Source: CAWKKW01 sp963850345
GTDB taxonomy: Bacteria; Acidobacteriota; Terriglobia; Terriglobales; Acidobacteriaceae
Length of the DNA: 64,000 nucleotides
Direction of reading: 5' to 3'
NCBI GenBank assembly: GCA_963850345.1
Contig: CAWKKW010000005.1
Location: 1-64,000, forward strand
Shown: positions 52,005-61,482 of the stretch, in pieces
Layout: every line of letters starts with the position of its first letter
Position numbering within the stretch: position 1 is the first letter of the stretch
Program-made: the position numbers and the translations under genes
Notes under the pieces: model-generated
The model's database searches: none
What the model saw: only the letters and a program-made list of their open reading frames with translations
Told to the model about the DNA's origin: nothing

Positions 52005-52550
52005 TCAGCGGACTTTCATGGGATCCCTATTCCCGAGTGCCCGCGCGAACTCGTCGACCCACGCACGTTGTTCGAGCGTGTCGGGCACTTCGAAGCCGCG
52101 CGCCTCCGAGAGTCTCTCCCAGGCCATTCCGGGTGTCCATCCTTCCGAAACGAGGATACTGGCGAGCAACACGCAGGAGCGGCCGATACCGGCGTAGCAA
52201 TGTGCGCCGATGGCCTTCCCCTGACGAAGCTCGTTGCGGATTTCGTCCACGGCGGCGGCGAACTCCTGCATCGATCCGGGAACTCCGTGGTCCCGGACGG
52301 GTACGGATTTGAACGTAAGGCCGGCCTTCGCCGCGGCTTCAGCTTCTTTGGTCAGCCCGAATTGGGCAAGCTCTGCGGGAGTGAGCATCGAAACCAGGAT
52401 GTCCACTCCGGCCTCGTGGAGGTTTCGCATCTCGGCTTCCAGGCGGCGATCGCCGCACGGGCAGGAAAGAATCGCCAGACGGAGCGCAGAAGAACGATCG
52501 GGCGCACCTTGCGATTCTGCCTGCTCCGTGTTGACCCAATAAGGAATCAC
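52005..52550 (-). CDS. Protein-tyrosine/dual-specificity phosphatase-like protein
   Basis: 181 residues. The phosphate loop is AIGAHCYAGIGRSCVLLASIL, the CX5R motif HCYAGIGRS. The general-acid Asp is in VPVRDHGVP, and an N-terminal substrate loop reads VDILVSMLTPAEL. The N-terminal part includes CPCGDRRLEAEMRNLHEAG. It fits the small bacterial cyclin-dependent-kinase-inhibitor-3-like/DSP family. Substrate unknown. Confidence 0.88.
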   Translation of the reverse strand: MIPYWVNTEQAESQGAPDRSSALRLAILSCPCGDRRLEAEMRNLHEAGVDILVSMLTPAELAQFGLTKEAEAAAKAGLTFKSVPVRDHGVPGSMQEFAAAVDEIRNELRQGKAIGAHCYAGIGRSCVLLASILVSEGWTPGMAWERLSEARGFEVPDTLEQRAWVDEFARALGNRDPMKVR

Positions 52551-52652
52551 GCGCTTTGCTCCGCGGCTATCCTAATCTGTTCGTTGGTGCATTGTGGAGA
52601 GCGGCAGAATCGACCGAATCGAAACGCAGAAGATTAGGACCGAAGGGCGAAC

Positions 52653-53597
52653 TCAGGCGACTCCGCGTTCGCTTGCCTTTCCAGAGACAAGTTTCGGTCC
52701 GGGCAATGCCGTTGTCCGAAGACTTCGATCGATTTGCCGCAGGAACCTGTTGATGGGCCGGGTGAACATGAGCGGGTCTTCTTCGTACGGCAGGTGACCG
52801 GCTCCCGGCAAGATCACGAGCTCCGCATCGCCTAATACCTTGGCCAGAATAAATCCCGAATCCAGGCTCACGGCACGATCCCGTGTACCCCAGAGCAGCA
52901 GGGTAGGAATGTCGGGTATGCGGCCGAGCATCTGCTTGAGCTTCTTCATATCCGCGCTCCAGCAGTGCAGGATTCGCAATACGTGCTCGACGCTGCCGGG
53001 AATGCCGAGGGAACTCACGTAATTTTCAAGCGCACCTTCGCGAATCAGGGTGGGATCTCCGTACATTCTTGCCAGAGCCAGGTTCTGCAGTCGAGGGGGC
53101 AAGGTCGGCACCTGTTGCGCGAACCAGCGTCCGAGCCGCGTCCGGTAGAACTGAATTAAGGGATCAGCGATATCTGAGAATGGGTTCGCGGGCGCGTGGA
53201 GAGTAAGGCTGCGGACTCGTTCAGGATGCAAAGCAGCCAGCATGAGGGCCACGGCTCCGCCATGGGAGGTGGCGAGGAAATCGGCGCGCCTGAGACCCAC
53301 CGCATCCATAAACTGCACCAGTCGCTCGGCGGTCGATGCGAGATCCGCAGCCAGGTGAGGCACCCGGTCCGACTTTCCGATGCACAGGCCATCGACCGCG
53401 TATACGGTCGAACCCCCGGCAAGCACTTCAAGCGAGGGGACCCAGCAAGCCACTGCGCCCAGCAGACCGTGCAGCACCAGCAAAGCGGGGCCTTCACCCG
53501 CCTTGAGATAGTGCATGGCGTGCCCGTCTACCTGTATCCAGTTCTCTTCTACTTTGAAATCTGGAGAACGTCCCAGAATCCATCGCGCGACCGACAT
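52653..53597 (-). CDS. Alpha/beta hydrolase
   Basis: 314 residues from ATG 53597, with a strong GGAGGAA site. Oxyanion motif LLVLHGLLGAVACW; nucleophile elbow FLATSHGGAVALML, where Ser sits in A-T-S-H-G rather than the canonical G-x-S-x-G; acid in LLLWGTRDRAVSLDSG; His in LPGAGHLPYEEDPLMF. The lid region is residues ~150-210. No neighbour indicates a substrate. Confidence 0.9.
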   Translation of the reverse strand: MSVARWILGRSPDFKVEENWIQVDGHAMHYLKAGEGPALLVLHGLLGAVACWVPSLEVLAGGSTVYAVDGLCIGKSDRVPHLAADLASTAERLVQFMDAVGLRRADFLATSHGGAVALMLAALHPERVRSLTLHAPANPFSDIADPLIQFYRTRLGRWFAQQVPTLPPRLQNLALARMYGDPTLIREGALENYVSSLGIPGSVEHVLRILHCWSADMKKLKQMLGRIPDIPTLLLWGTRDRAVSLDSGFILAKVLGDAELVILPGAGHLPYEEDPLMFTRPINRFLRQIDRSLRTTALPGPKLVSGKASERGVA

Positions 53598-53950
53598 GCT
53601 TCCTCCAGGATTGGCAAGCGGACTCGATCCCGCCCCTTTCCTGCGAATTCCCTGCATCTCGGATTGAAAGATCGCTCGGATGGATGCCCTGTTCAGCGAA
53701 ACTCGATATGGAAGGTCGAATCGGGGCTACCAAAAACCAAAGCAGGGATATGCAGTTCCATAGTCATTGGTTGAAATTGCCATAAAGCCAGAAGGCCAGA
53801 TCGCGCTTTCGGTCACACGTGCAGCGACAGCGGCAACATATCTGACCTAAAATCATTGCCATACTTGTTTCGGCACTCAGCGTGCAGATACCAGAGGATC
53901 ATGGCAGGCGAGTTGCTCCACGAAAGGCGCACCCGGTAGTTCTTCCCCCA
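53598..53950. other. Divergent intergenic region
   Basis: Separates the hydrolase (-) from the histidine kinase (+). No gene supported. A GG-N10-GC pattern near 53872-53886 is too weak to call a sigma-54 promoter. Confidence 0.3.
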
Positions 53951-56786
53951 ATGCAATCGCCCTTTCAAATTCGAGCGTCCGTGGTGCTGCTGGCGATTTT
54001 TACGGTGGCTGCGGCGGTCTTTGCCTCGCTGAATTTCGTCAAAGAGAGCCGCTATCCCCAGCCTACTGACGGCATAACCTGGTCTGAGGGTCATGGCGGA
54101 TTGGTCGCGGAACGCGTCCCGGACGCCAGCGCCGGTCAGCGCGCGGGTCTGAAACAAGGCGACCTGCTGGTCTCAGTCAACCAGCGGCCGACTCCCCGGC
54201 TTGCGCCTCTCACGCGGGAGATGTTCCGGACCGGCGTCTTTGGCAACGCCACCTATTCCGTCATTCGATCCGGCGTTCCCGTGGACGTTCCGGTCATCTT
54301 GACGCGGGCTGATCGCAGTGTGAATCAGGGCTCGCGACTGATCGCGCTGGTCTACCTGTGCATCGGTCTCTATGTGCTATCTGAGGCGCTGGACTGCGCC
54401 TCGATCCACCCATTTTTACGTCTTCTGCCTGGCTTCGTTCGTTCTGTATTCGTTCCGATTCACGGGCAAGCTCAACGAGTTCGACTGGATTATCCTCTGG
54501 TCAAACATCGTGGCCACAGCGCTGCAACCGGCCCTGTTTCTGCATTTCGCGCTCGCTTTTCCTCAGGAGCGGGAACTCGGCCGCGCACGCCAATGGCTGA
54601 TCGGCTTCACCTACATTCCCGCCGCCATAGTCGTCGGCCTGCGAGTGGCGGCGATCCGCTTCTGGTCTGCCACGGGAAACCTGGATCACCGGCTCGATCA
54701 GCTCGCCTATGGATTCCTCGCTCTCTATTACATGCTGGCGGCGCTGGTGTTTTACGTCAGCTATCGGCGATCGAATGCCCCGCTACGCAAGCAGCAGCTG
54801 AAGTGGTTGACTAGGGGAACGCTGGTCGCGGTTACACCGTTCACGCTGCTGTACATCATTCCGTACCTGGCCGATGTCCCCGTTCCGATCCTGGTGCAAA
54901 AGCTGGCGGTGGTTTCGCTGGTCATTCTGCCGCTGACCTTCAGTTGGGCGATCGTGCGCTATCGCCTGATGGACGTGGATCTGATCTTCAAGCGCGGCGT
55001 CACCTACACGCTCGCGACGGCCGCGGTGGTCGGTGTGTACTTCGGCCTGGTTTCGGTGGCCGGAGAAGTGGTGCACCAGCACCTGCCCAGCTTCGGATCC
55101 TGGGGCCTGATCATCGCCATCATTTTGGCAGCGCAGGTCTTCGATCCTCTCAAGCGCTCGATTCAGGAGCGGGTCGACCGCATCTTCGATCGCAAACGGT
55201 ACGACTACCGCCAGACTCTGATCGAGTTTGGTCGTGGCCTCAGTTCTGAGACTGACCTGCGAGCGCTGATGAACGCCATCGTCGACCGGCTGCCGCGCAC
55301 CCTGCTGGTGGCGCGGGTCGCCGTGATCCTACCGACCGAGGATGGCCACTACACGTTAGCGGCGGGCCACGGTTTGCCCGATGGCCTCTACAGCAACTCG
55401 GCGAACCTTGACTTCGGTTTCCTGGACTTCGATCAGCCAGACGCCGGGTCTCACATCTTCCTCGAGAACACGCAGGCAGCACTCCATCTGCACGAGTCGG
55501 AGCGGCGCACGGCTGCGCTCCTCGATCTGAACTACTACGTGCCTTGCCGTCTGCAGCAGCGCACTATCGCAGTAGTTGGCCTCGGTCGTACCATCGGCGG
55601 CGACTTCCTCACCAGTGAAGATGTGGAGCTGCTCGAGTCTCTGGCCAGCTATATCGGGATTGCGCTCCAGAATGCGCGCCTCTATGCCAGTCTGGAGCAA
55701 AAGATCTCAGAGTACGAGCGGCTGAAGGAGTTCAACGAGAACATCGTCGAATCCATCAACGTAGGAATTCTCGCCGTTGATCTCGAAGAGCGCATCGAGA
55801 GCTGGAACGCGCAGATGGAAGTGATGTACGCGATGCCCCGGAGCGAGGCTCTGGGCCAGTCACTGGCAAATGTCTTTCCGCCCGCGTTCATTGAAGAGTT
55901 TCACCGGGTGCGCAACGATCCCGGAGTTCACAACCTCTACAAGTTCCGCCTGGAGACGCGGGCGGGCGAGTTGCGCATGGCAAACATCGCCATCGCGCCG
56001 CTGGTAGCGAGGAACTTCGAGATGGTCGGCCGCATCATCCTGGTCGACGACATTACGGACCGAATCGACCTCGAAGGCCAGTTGGCACAGGCGGAGAAGC
56101 TATCCTCAATCGGCTTGTTGGCGGCCGGTGTCGCGCACGAAGTGAACACTCCGCTGGCGGTCATCTCCTCGTACGCGCAGATGCTGGCCAAGCAGGTCCG
56201 CGGCGATGAGCGAGTGGCGCCGCTGCTCGACAAGATCACGCAGCAGACCTTCCGCGCCTCTGAAATCGTGAACGGCTTGCTGAACTTCTCTCGCACCAGC
56301 GGGACGGAGTTCCGCGAACTGGATATTAATGGCATTATCCAGGACACTTTGACGCTGCTCGATCATCAATTGAAGACCAGCAGAATCTCGCTGGAGGTCT
56401 CGCTGCAACAGGACCTGCCGCTCATTCTGGGTAATCCGGGAAAACTGCAACAAGTGTTCTTGAACCTCTTCCTCAATGCAAAGGACGCGATGGCTGGCGG
56501 AGGAACTCTCCGCGTGGCCACCGAGGCCAATGGGCACGTGGATATTCTGATCACCGACACCGGTTCCGGCATCGCTCCGGAGCATGTTCAGCGCATCTAC
56601 GATCCGTTCTTCACCACCAAGTCAGCTCCCCGCGAAGGTCAGCGCCGCGGGACTGGGCTGGGACTGGCGGTCACCTACGGCATCATCCAGGAGCACGCCG
56701 GCAAGATCCAGGTCGAAAGCGAGATTGGAAACGGCACCAAGTTCCTCCTGGAATTCCCCCTGTTGAGGAAGCCTGTAAATGCATGA
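53951..56786 (+). CDS. PDZ / multi-pass membrane / GAF / PAS sensor histidine kinase, one frameshift
   Basis: About 945 residues. Order: a membrane helix (VVLLAIFTVAAAVFASLNF), a PDZ-like domain (RVPDASAGQRAGLKQGDLLVSVNQRPTPRL), about seven helices (from LIALVYLCIGLYVL through YRLMDVD), GAF-like (LMNAIVDRLPRTLLVARVAVILPTEDGHYTLAAGHG; LLESLASYIGIALQNARLYASLE), PAS (NIVESINVGILAVDLEERIESWNAQMEVMYAM), H-box (AAGVAHEVNTPLAVISSYAQML) and HATPase (LFLNAKDAMAGGG, DTGSGIAPEHV, GTGLGLAVTYGI). The frame breaks near 54370-54390; the N- and C-parts are continuous when joined. The last 8 bp overlap the response-regulator gene. Confidence 0.88.
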
Positions 56787-58215
56787 AGCAACGATGACCG
56801 CTCACCCCATGGCCACTGCTCCGCACACCGAAACCGGTCACCGCATCCTGATCATTGACGACGAAGCAGGAATTCGCGAATCGCTGGAGACCCTGCTGAG
56901 CCTGGAAGGCTATACAGTCGAAACCGCGCCCGATGGCGAGGCCGGACTGGTCATGCTCGAAGAGAAGTCGTATGACCTGGTATTGCTCGACCTGGCGTTA
57001 CCCGGCCAAAACGGCATTGAGATCGTTGGGCGCATTCGCGAGAAGGAATTGGAACTGCCGGTCATCATGATCACGGCCTACGGCACCGTAGGCAACGTGG
57101 TGGATGCCATTCGCGCCGGCGCACAAAACTTTGTTCAGAAGCCATGGGACAACGAAAAGCTGCTCGCGGATATACGGTCTGCCATCGCGCGCTATCGCGT
57201 GGAAGAGGAGAATGTCCAGCTCAAGCGGGCTCTCAAGCAGCGCTACAACTTCGAAAACATTGTGGGCAAGAGCGAAGTCATGCTTCGCATCTTTGACCTC
57301 GTGGCACAGGTGGCCCCCAGCCGTTCGACGGTTCTGATCCTGGGCGAGAGCGGTACCGGCAAAGAACTCATCGCTAAGGCCGTGCATGCGAATTCGCCGC
57401 GTCGCGACAAGCCCTTCGTTCCCGTGAACACCGGCGCCATGCCCACCGACCTGCTGGAATCGACCCTATTCGGCCACGTCAAGGGCGCATTCACTTCCGC
57501 GGTTTCGGCCAAAAAAGGCCTCTTCGAAGTCGCAAATGGCGGCACGCTCTTTCTCGACGAAATCGGCACCATGGGCATGGATACGCAGGCCAAGATCCTG
57601 CGTGTTCTGCAAGACAAACGCTTCATGCACCTGGGGGGAGTTCAGGAGATCCAGGTCGACGTCCGCATCCTGGCCGCGACCAACGTCGATCTTCGCCAGG
57701 CTGTGCGCGATGGCAAGTTCCGCGAGGATCTCTACTACCGCCTCAACGTCATCAGCATCGATCTGCCGCCGCTGCGCTCTCGACGCGAAGACATTCCGCT
57801 GCTGGTCTCGCACTTCCTCAAGTACTTTGCCGAACAGAACGAACTTCCGCCCCGTACGCTTGCGCCCGACGCGATGCGTGCACTCATCGATTACGATTGG
57901 CCCGGCAACGTTCGTGAACTTGAAAACGTGATCGAGCGCGGAGTGGTTCTCTCTTCCGGCCCGGTGATCGGTTCCGATCTGCTTCCCGGTCACGTCACCG
58001 GCCGCAGCTACTCCTCCAGCCTGCTCGAACACAACCCCGATGCATCTCTCTTCGACATTCTGGAAGACATCGAGCGCCGCATCATTATGGACAAGCTGGA
58101 ACGCAGCAACTGGAACCAGACCGAGGCCGCCGAACAGTTCCGCATTCCGCTGTCCACGTTGAACCAGAAGATCAAGCGGCTCAACATCGAAATCAAGAAA
58201 CGCATCAAAGACTAG
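56779..58215 (+). CDS. NtrC-type sigma-54-dependent response regulator
   Basis: 478 residues. Receiver domain HRILIIDDEAGIRESL...LVLLDLALPG with phosphoacceptor Asp71 and FVQKPW. AAA+ domain with Walker A GESGTGKE (189-196), Walker B GGTLFLDE, and R-finger region LYYRLNVISIDLPPLRSRREDIP. The sigma-54 contact loop reads GAFTSA (236-241) instead of GAFTGA. C-terminal Fis-like helix-turn-helix NWNQTEAAEQFRIPLSTLNQKIKRLNI. Overlaps the PDZ-GAF-PAS kinase gene, its probable partner. Confidence 0.96.
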   Translation: MHEATMTAHPMATAPHTETGHRILIIDDEAGIRESLETLLSLEGYTVETAPDGEAGLVMLEEKSYDLVLLDLALPGQNGIEIVGRIREKELELPVIMITAYGTVGNVVDAIRAGAQNFVQKPWDNEKLLADIRSAIARYRVEEENVQLKRALKQRYNFENIVGKSEVMLRIFDLVAQVAPSRSTVLILGESGTGKELIAKAVHANSPRRDKPFVPVNTGAMPTDLLESTLFGHVKGAFTSAVSAKKGLFEVANGGTLFLDEIGTMGMDTQAKILRVLQDKRFMHLGGVQEIQVDVRILAATNVDLRQAVRDGKFREDLYYRLNVISIDLPPLRSRREDIPLLVSHFLKYFAEQNELPPRTLAPDAMRALIDYDWPGNVRELENVIERGVVLSSGPVIGSDLLPGHVTGRSYSSSLLEHNPDASLFDILEDIERRIIMDKLERSNWNQTEAAEQFRIPLSTLNQKIKRLNIEIKKRIKD

Positions 58216-58264
58216 AGGACGCGCGACGCTCGTCAAAGCTCTGACCGGAGTCGCCCCACTCTCC

Positions 58265-58498
58265 ATGAGGCGGCTTCCAGTTAACTCCACGACGATAGCA
58301 TCGGTCGGCTACGATCCCGCTACGCGGGAGTTAGCAATCGAATTTCGTCACACTCGCGATCTGTACCTGTACTTCGACGTGCCTCCGGAAGAATATTCGG
58401 CCTTTATGGCAGCAGAGTCGAAGGGGAGCTACCTCAACCAGGTTTTCAAACCCCACGCTTACAGGTACTGGGTTGTCCGTTCCGGAAAAAACAGTTGA
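58265..58498 (+). CDS. KTSC-domain protein
   Basis: 77 residues: VNSTTIASVGYDPATRELAIEFRHTRDLYLYFDVPPEEYSAFMAAESKGSYLNQVFKPHAYRYW. The YxYxxVPxxxYxxFxxAxSKGxxxNxxI/V pattern is the KTSC domain, named after C-terminal parts of some lysyl-tRNA synthetases; function unknown. It begins 49 bp after the NtrC-type gene. Confidence 0.88.
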   Translation: MRRLPVNSTTIASVGYDPATRELAIEFRHTRDLYLYFDVPPEEYSAFMAAESKGSYLNQVFKPHAYRYWVVRSGKNS

Positions 58499-58608
58499 GT
58501 CGACCCGAAGCACCAGCGACCACTCGCGAAGGGGAGGAAGGCTCTGTGGTAGTCTCGGCTAGAGTCTTCGTTGCGGCTGCAGCATCTAAGTCTTGAAATA
58601 GAGAAGCC

Positions 58609-59388
58609 ATGCCACTGAATTCGCTCGAGGGTGTTGCCAAACGAGGTATCGGCTCAGTGCAGAACTATGCGCTGCTTTCTGGCCGCGCGCTGGGCAACCT
58701 GGGCAAGAAGCCTCACTATCTCGCCGACATCTGGACCCAGGCTGACTTGATTGGCGTGGGCTCTTTGCCGATCGTGCTGCTCACCGGTTTCTTTACGGGC
58801 GGCGTGTTGGCGCTGCAGTCGGCCTCCACCCTGGCGCAGTTTGGCGCGGCCGCGATTACCGGTCAGCTCGTCAGCTTTTCGATGATCAAAGAACTGGGCC
58901 CTGTCTTGACCAGCCTGATGGTCTCCGGCCGAAACGCCTCCGGAATGGCCAGCGAACTGGGCTCGATGATGGTGACTGAGCAGATCGACGCCATGCGTGC
59001 GCTCGGTACCGATCCGGTAAAGAAGCTGGTAACGCCGAGAATCCTCGCCACGATCCTGATGCTCTTCTTTCTCACCATCGTTTCAGACGCAGTCGGAACG
59101 CTGGGCGGGGCCATGGTCGCCGTGTTCATGCTGGGCCAGGATGGCTCGCAGTACTTCCACACCGCGTATCAGTCGCTCGCCTTCGCGGACGTAGTGCAGG
59201 GATTAGTGAAGCCTCTGTTTTTCGGCTTCATCATCGCCACCATTGGCTGTTTCTACGGCATGAATACCAAGGGCGGCACACAGGGCGTCGGCCGCTCGAC
59301 GACGCAAGCCGTGGTCGTGTCCTCCGTGCTCATCATCGCAACGGACTTCCTGATCAGCAAGGTTCTGATCACCATCTTCGGGCGCTAA
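58609..59388 (+). CDS. mlaE: MlaE-family lipid ABC transporter permease
   Basis: 259 residues. Typical MlaE/TGD1 motifs: VGSLPIVLLTGFFTGGVLALQSASTLAQFGA, SFSMIKELGPVLTSLMVSGRNASGMASELGSMMVTEQIDAMRALGTDPVKKLVTPRILATI, and FGFIIATIGCFYGMNTKGGTQGVGRSTTQAVVVSSVLIIATDFLISKVL. Works with MlaF to move phospholipids between membranes. The ATPase gene starts two bases after the stop. No MCE-domain (MlaD) gene follows in the window. Confidence 0.94.
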   Translation: MPLNSLEGVAKRGIGSVQNYALLSGRALGNLGKKPHYLADIWTQADLIGVGSLPIVLLTGFFTGGVLALQSASTLAQFGAAAITGQLVSFSMIKELGPVLTSLMVSGRNASGMASELGSMMVTEQIDAMRALGTDPVKKLVTPRILATILMLFFLTIVSDAVGTLGGAMVAVFMLGQDGSQYFHTAYQSLAFADVVQGLVKPLFFGFIIATIGCFYGMNTKGGTQGVGRSTTQAVVVSSVLIIATDFLISKVLITIFGR

Positions 59389-59390
59389 CC

Positions 59391-60227
59391 ATGGAGACAC
59401 TCCAGGTTCAGGACAGGCCGGCAGAAAACGCGCCCTCCGAGGAGCCGACGGTCGTCTTTGACAACGTCTCCATCAGCTTCGAAACCAAAGACGTTCTCAC
59501 CGACATTTCTTTCCGGGTCGCCCCCGGAGAGACGCGCATTCTCATCGGCCCAGCCGGCGTGGGCAAGAGCGTACTGCTCAAGCTCGCCAATGGGCTGCTC
59601 CGGCCTGATTCGGGCCGCATCTTCGTCTTCGGCGAAGAGGTCAGCACGATGAGCGAAGATGCGCTGTATGTGCTTCGCAATCGCATCGGCATGGTCTTTC
59701 AGGAGGGCGCGCTGTTCGATTCGCTGACCGTTCGTGATAACGTGGCGTACCGCCTGATTGAGGAGCACGTCTCTGCTGAAGAAGTGAACCGCCGAGTCTT
59801 GGAGGCGCTGCGTTTCGTTGAACTCGAGCACACGGTAGAGAAATTCCCTTCGCAGCTCTCGGGGGGCATGCGTCGCCGCGTTGCCATTGCACGCGCCATC
59901 GTGAGCCAGCCCGACCTGTTGCTCTACGACTCGCCCACCGGCGGCCTGGACCCCATCACCTCGACCACGATCATCGAATTGGTCATGAAGCAGCGGGATG
60001 TGTACGGCACCAGTTCCCTGCTGGTGACTCACCGGCTACAGGATGCATTTACGCTGGCGACGCACCACTTCAATAAAGACAAGAACGAGATGGAGCTGCT
60101 GCCGGAGGGAGTAACCGATCCCAGCACCAGTTTCCTGGTCCTGCAGGATGGCAAGCTGATCTTCGATGGTCCGACCAAGGACCTGATTCACTCCGACGAT
60201 CCCTTCCTTAAAAATTACCTTTCCTGA
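59391..60227 (+). CDS. mlaF: MlaF-family ATPase with Ser at the catalytic Glu position
   Basis: 278 residues. Walker A GPAGVGKS (53-60), Q-loop IGMVFQEGALFDSLTVRDNVAY, signature LSGGMRRRVAIARAI, H-loop LLVTHRLQDAF. Walker B is LLLYD-SPTGGLDP: the residue after Asp180, normally the catalytic Glu, is Ser181. An ~18-residue acidic N-terminal extension and a ~20-residue insertion after the H-loop (HHFNKDKNEMELLPEGV) are extra. Coupled to mlaE. Confidence 0.93.
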   Translation: METLQVQDRPAENAPSEEPTVVFDNVSISFETKDVLTDISFRVAPGETRILIGPAGVGKSVLLKLANGLLRPDSGRIFVFGEEVSTMSEDALYVLRNRIGMVFQEGALFDSLTVRDNVAYRLIEEHVSAEEVNRRVLEALRFVELEHTVEKFPSQLSGGMRRRVAIARAIVSQPDLLLYDSPTGGLDPITSTTIIELVMKQRDVYGTSSLLVTHRLQDAFTLATHHFNKDKNEMELLPEGVTDPSTSFLVLQDGKLIFDGPTKDLIHSDDPFLKNYLS

Positions 60228-60303
60228 GTCGATCGACGGGTGCTGAGGATTCTACGTCTACGACCCGGAACCGCGCTCGGCCTTTCCACGTATCCATAAG
60301 ACG

Positions 60304-61248
60304 ATGATTCGCATTCGGCGGACACTTCTGGGGGTGATTTGCACTATGGGCACCCTGCCCGCGGCCGGCCAGGCTTCCAAGATGGCTGAACCGCTGCCCA
60401 GTGCTGACCAAATCATGGCTCGCGTAGCCACCAACCAGGATCGTTCAGAGGCGGAGCGCGCCCACTACGTCTACGTGCAGCATGCGAAAACAGTCTCGCG
60501 CAAGGGCAGCACGGTCATGTGTGAAGAGGTCACCGATTACCGGGTGACGCCGACGCAGACCGGATCGCAGGAGCAACTGCTGAACGTCGATGGCCGCCTG
60601 CTCACCAAGCACAAGTATGTTCGGTATAGGGCGCTGCTCCCGAATGTCGACGCCTCGAACAAACCGGTCGAGAGCAAACCCAAGGTGGAAAGCGACCCGG
60701 ACGCACAGACGATCAGCATCGGTGAGGAAACCGCGGACCGGGACCTTGTGGAGCATGTGCGGGCAAACCTCATCCATGACAACTCCAAAGACGGCATCAA
60801 CTCGCGCCTGTTTCCGCTAACTTCGAAGGCTCAAACCGAATACTTGTTTCGGCTGGCTGGCGGCGAGCGACTGAATGGACGGGATGTGTACCACATCGTC
60901 TTCCATCCGAAAGCGAAAGATGAGTTCGGCTGGAAAGGCGATGCGTACATCGACTCAGGCGCGTATCAGCCGGTGGTAGTCTCGACCGATATGGCGCGAA
61001 AGTTGCCGCTGGCGGTGCGCACGCTGCTCGGTACGAATGTGCCCGGGCTGGGATTTACCATCGTCTACGCGCCGCAACCAGACGGAGTGTGGTTTCCGGT
61101 TTCCTTCGGGACCGAGTTCAAGCTGCATTTGCTGTACTTCTTCCGGCGCGAGATCATCATCGACGCGCAGAACCGCAACTTTGAAAGAACCCACGTCGAC
61201 TCGAGAATCGTGAGTGAAGATACTCCGGCGGAGTCTAAAGAGCACTGA
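60304..61248 (+). CDS. Secreted protein, LolA-like outer-membrane lipid-carrier type
   Basis: 314 residues with a signal peptide (LLGVICTMGTLPAAGQA). LPSADQIMARVATNQDRSEAERAHYVYVQHAKTVSRKG is followed by beta-rich segments (YLFRLAGGERLNGRDVYHIVFHPKAKDEFGWKGDAYIDSGAYQPVVVSTDM). That last pattern resembles LolA/outer-membrane lipoprotein-sorting folds. It follows mlaF by 76 bp on the same strand, where an MCE protein would be expected, so a periplasmic lipid-carrier role is a reasonable guess. No direct evidence. Confidence 0.55.
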   Translation: MIRIRRTLLGVICTMGTLPAAGQASKMAEPLPSADQIMARVATNQDRSEAERAHYVYVQHAKTVSRKGSTVMCEEVTDYRVTPTQTGSQEQLLNVDGRLLTKHKYVRYRALLPNVDASNKPVESKPKVESDPDAQTISIGEETADRDLVEHVRANLIHDNSKDGINSRLFPLTSKAQTEYLFRLAGGERLNGRDVYHIVFHPKAKDEFGWKGDAYIDSGAYQPVVVSTDMARKLPLAVRTLLGTNVPGLGFTIVYAPQPDGVWFPVSFGTEFKLHLLYFFRREIIIDAQNRNFERTHVDSRIVSEDTPAESKEH

Positions 61249-61482
61249 CCGAGAGCACGGGTCGGCTCCCGACGTTCCGCGGAGCGCGATCTTGCAATGC
61301 AAGGAAGGGAGCCGGTTTGACAGGGCCGTACCGGCCATGCCTGCACGCCCCCGAAACAGCCGGTTTTCCTCTGGCCTAATTGTTTGACGCCGCCAAGTCT
61401 GCCGCCCTGCATTCATTGCCCGCATCCTCCTCGCCCTGATACTCTGAGGCGTTTCGATCCTGTTTCCCGGAGTGTGCAAGGC

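Noticed and set aside
53872..53886. Sigma-54 promoter before the PDZ kinase
   Set aside because: GG-N10-GC spacing is present but the TTGC part of the -12 element is missing; such patterns are common by chance.
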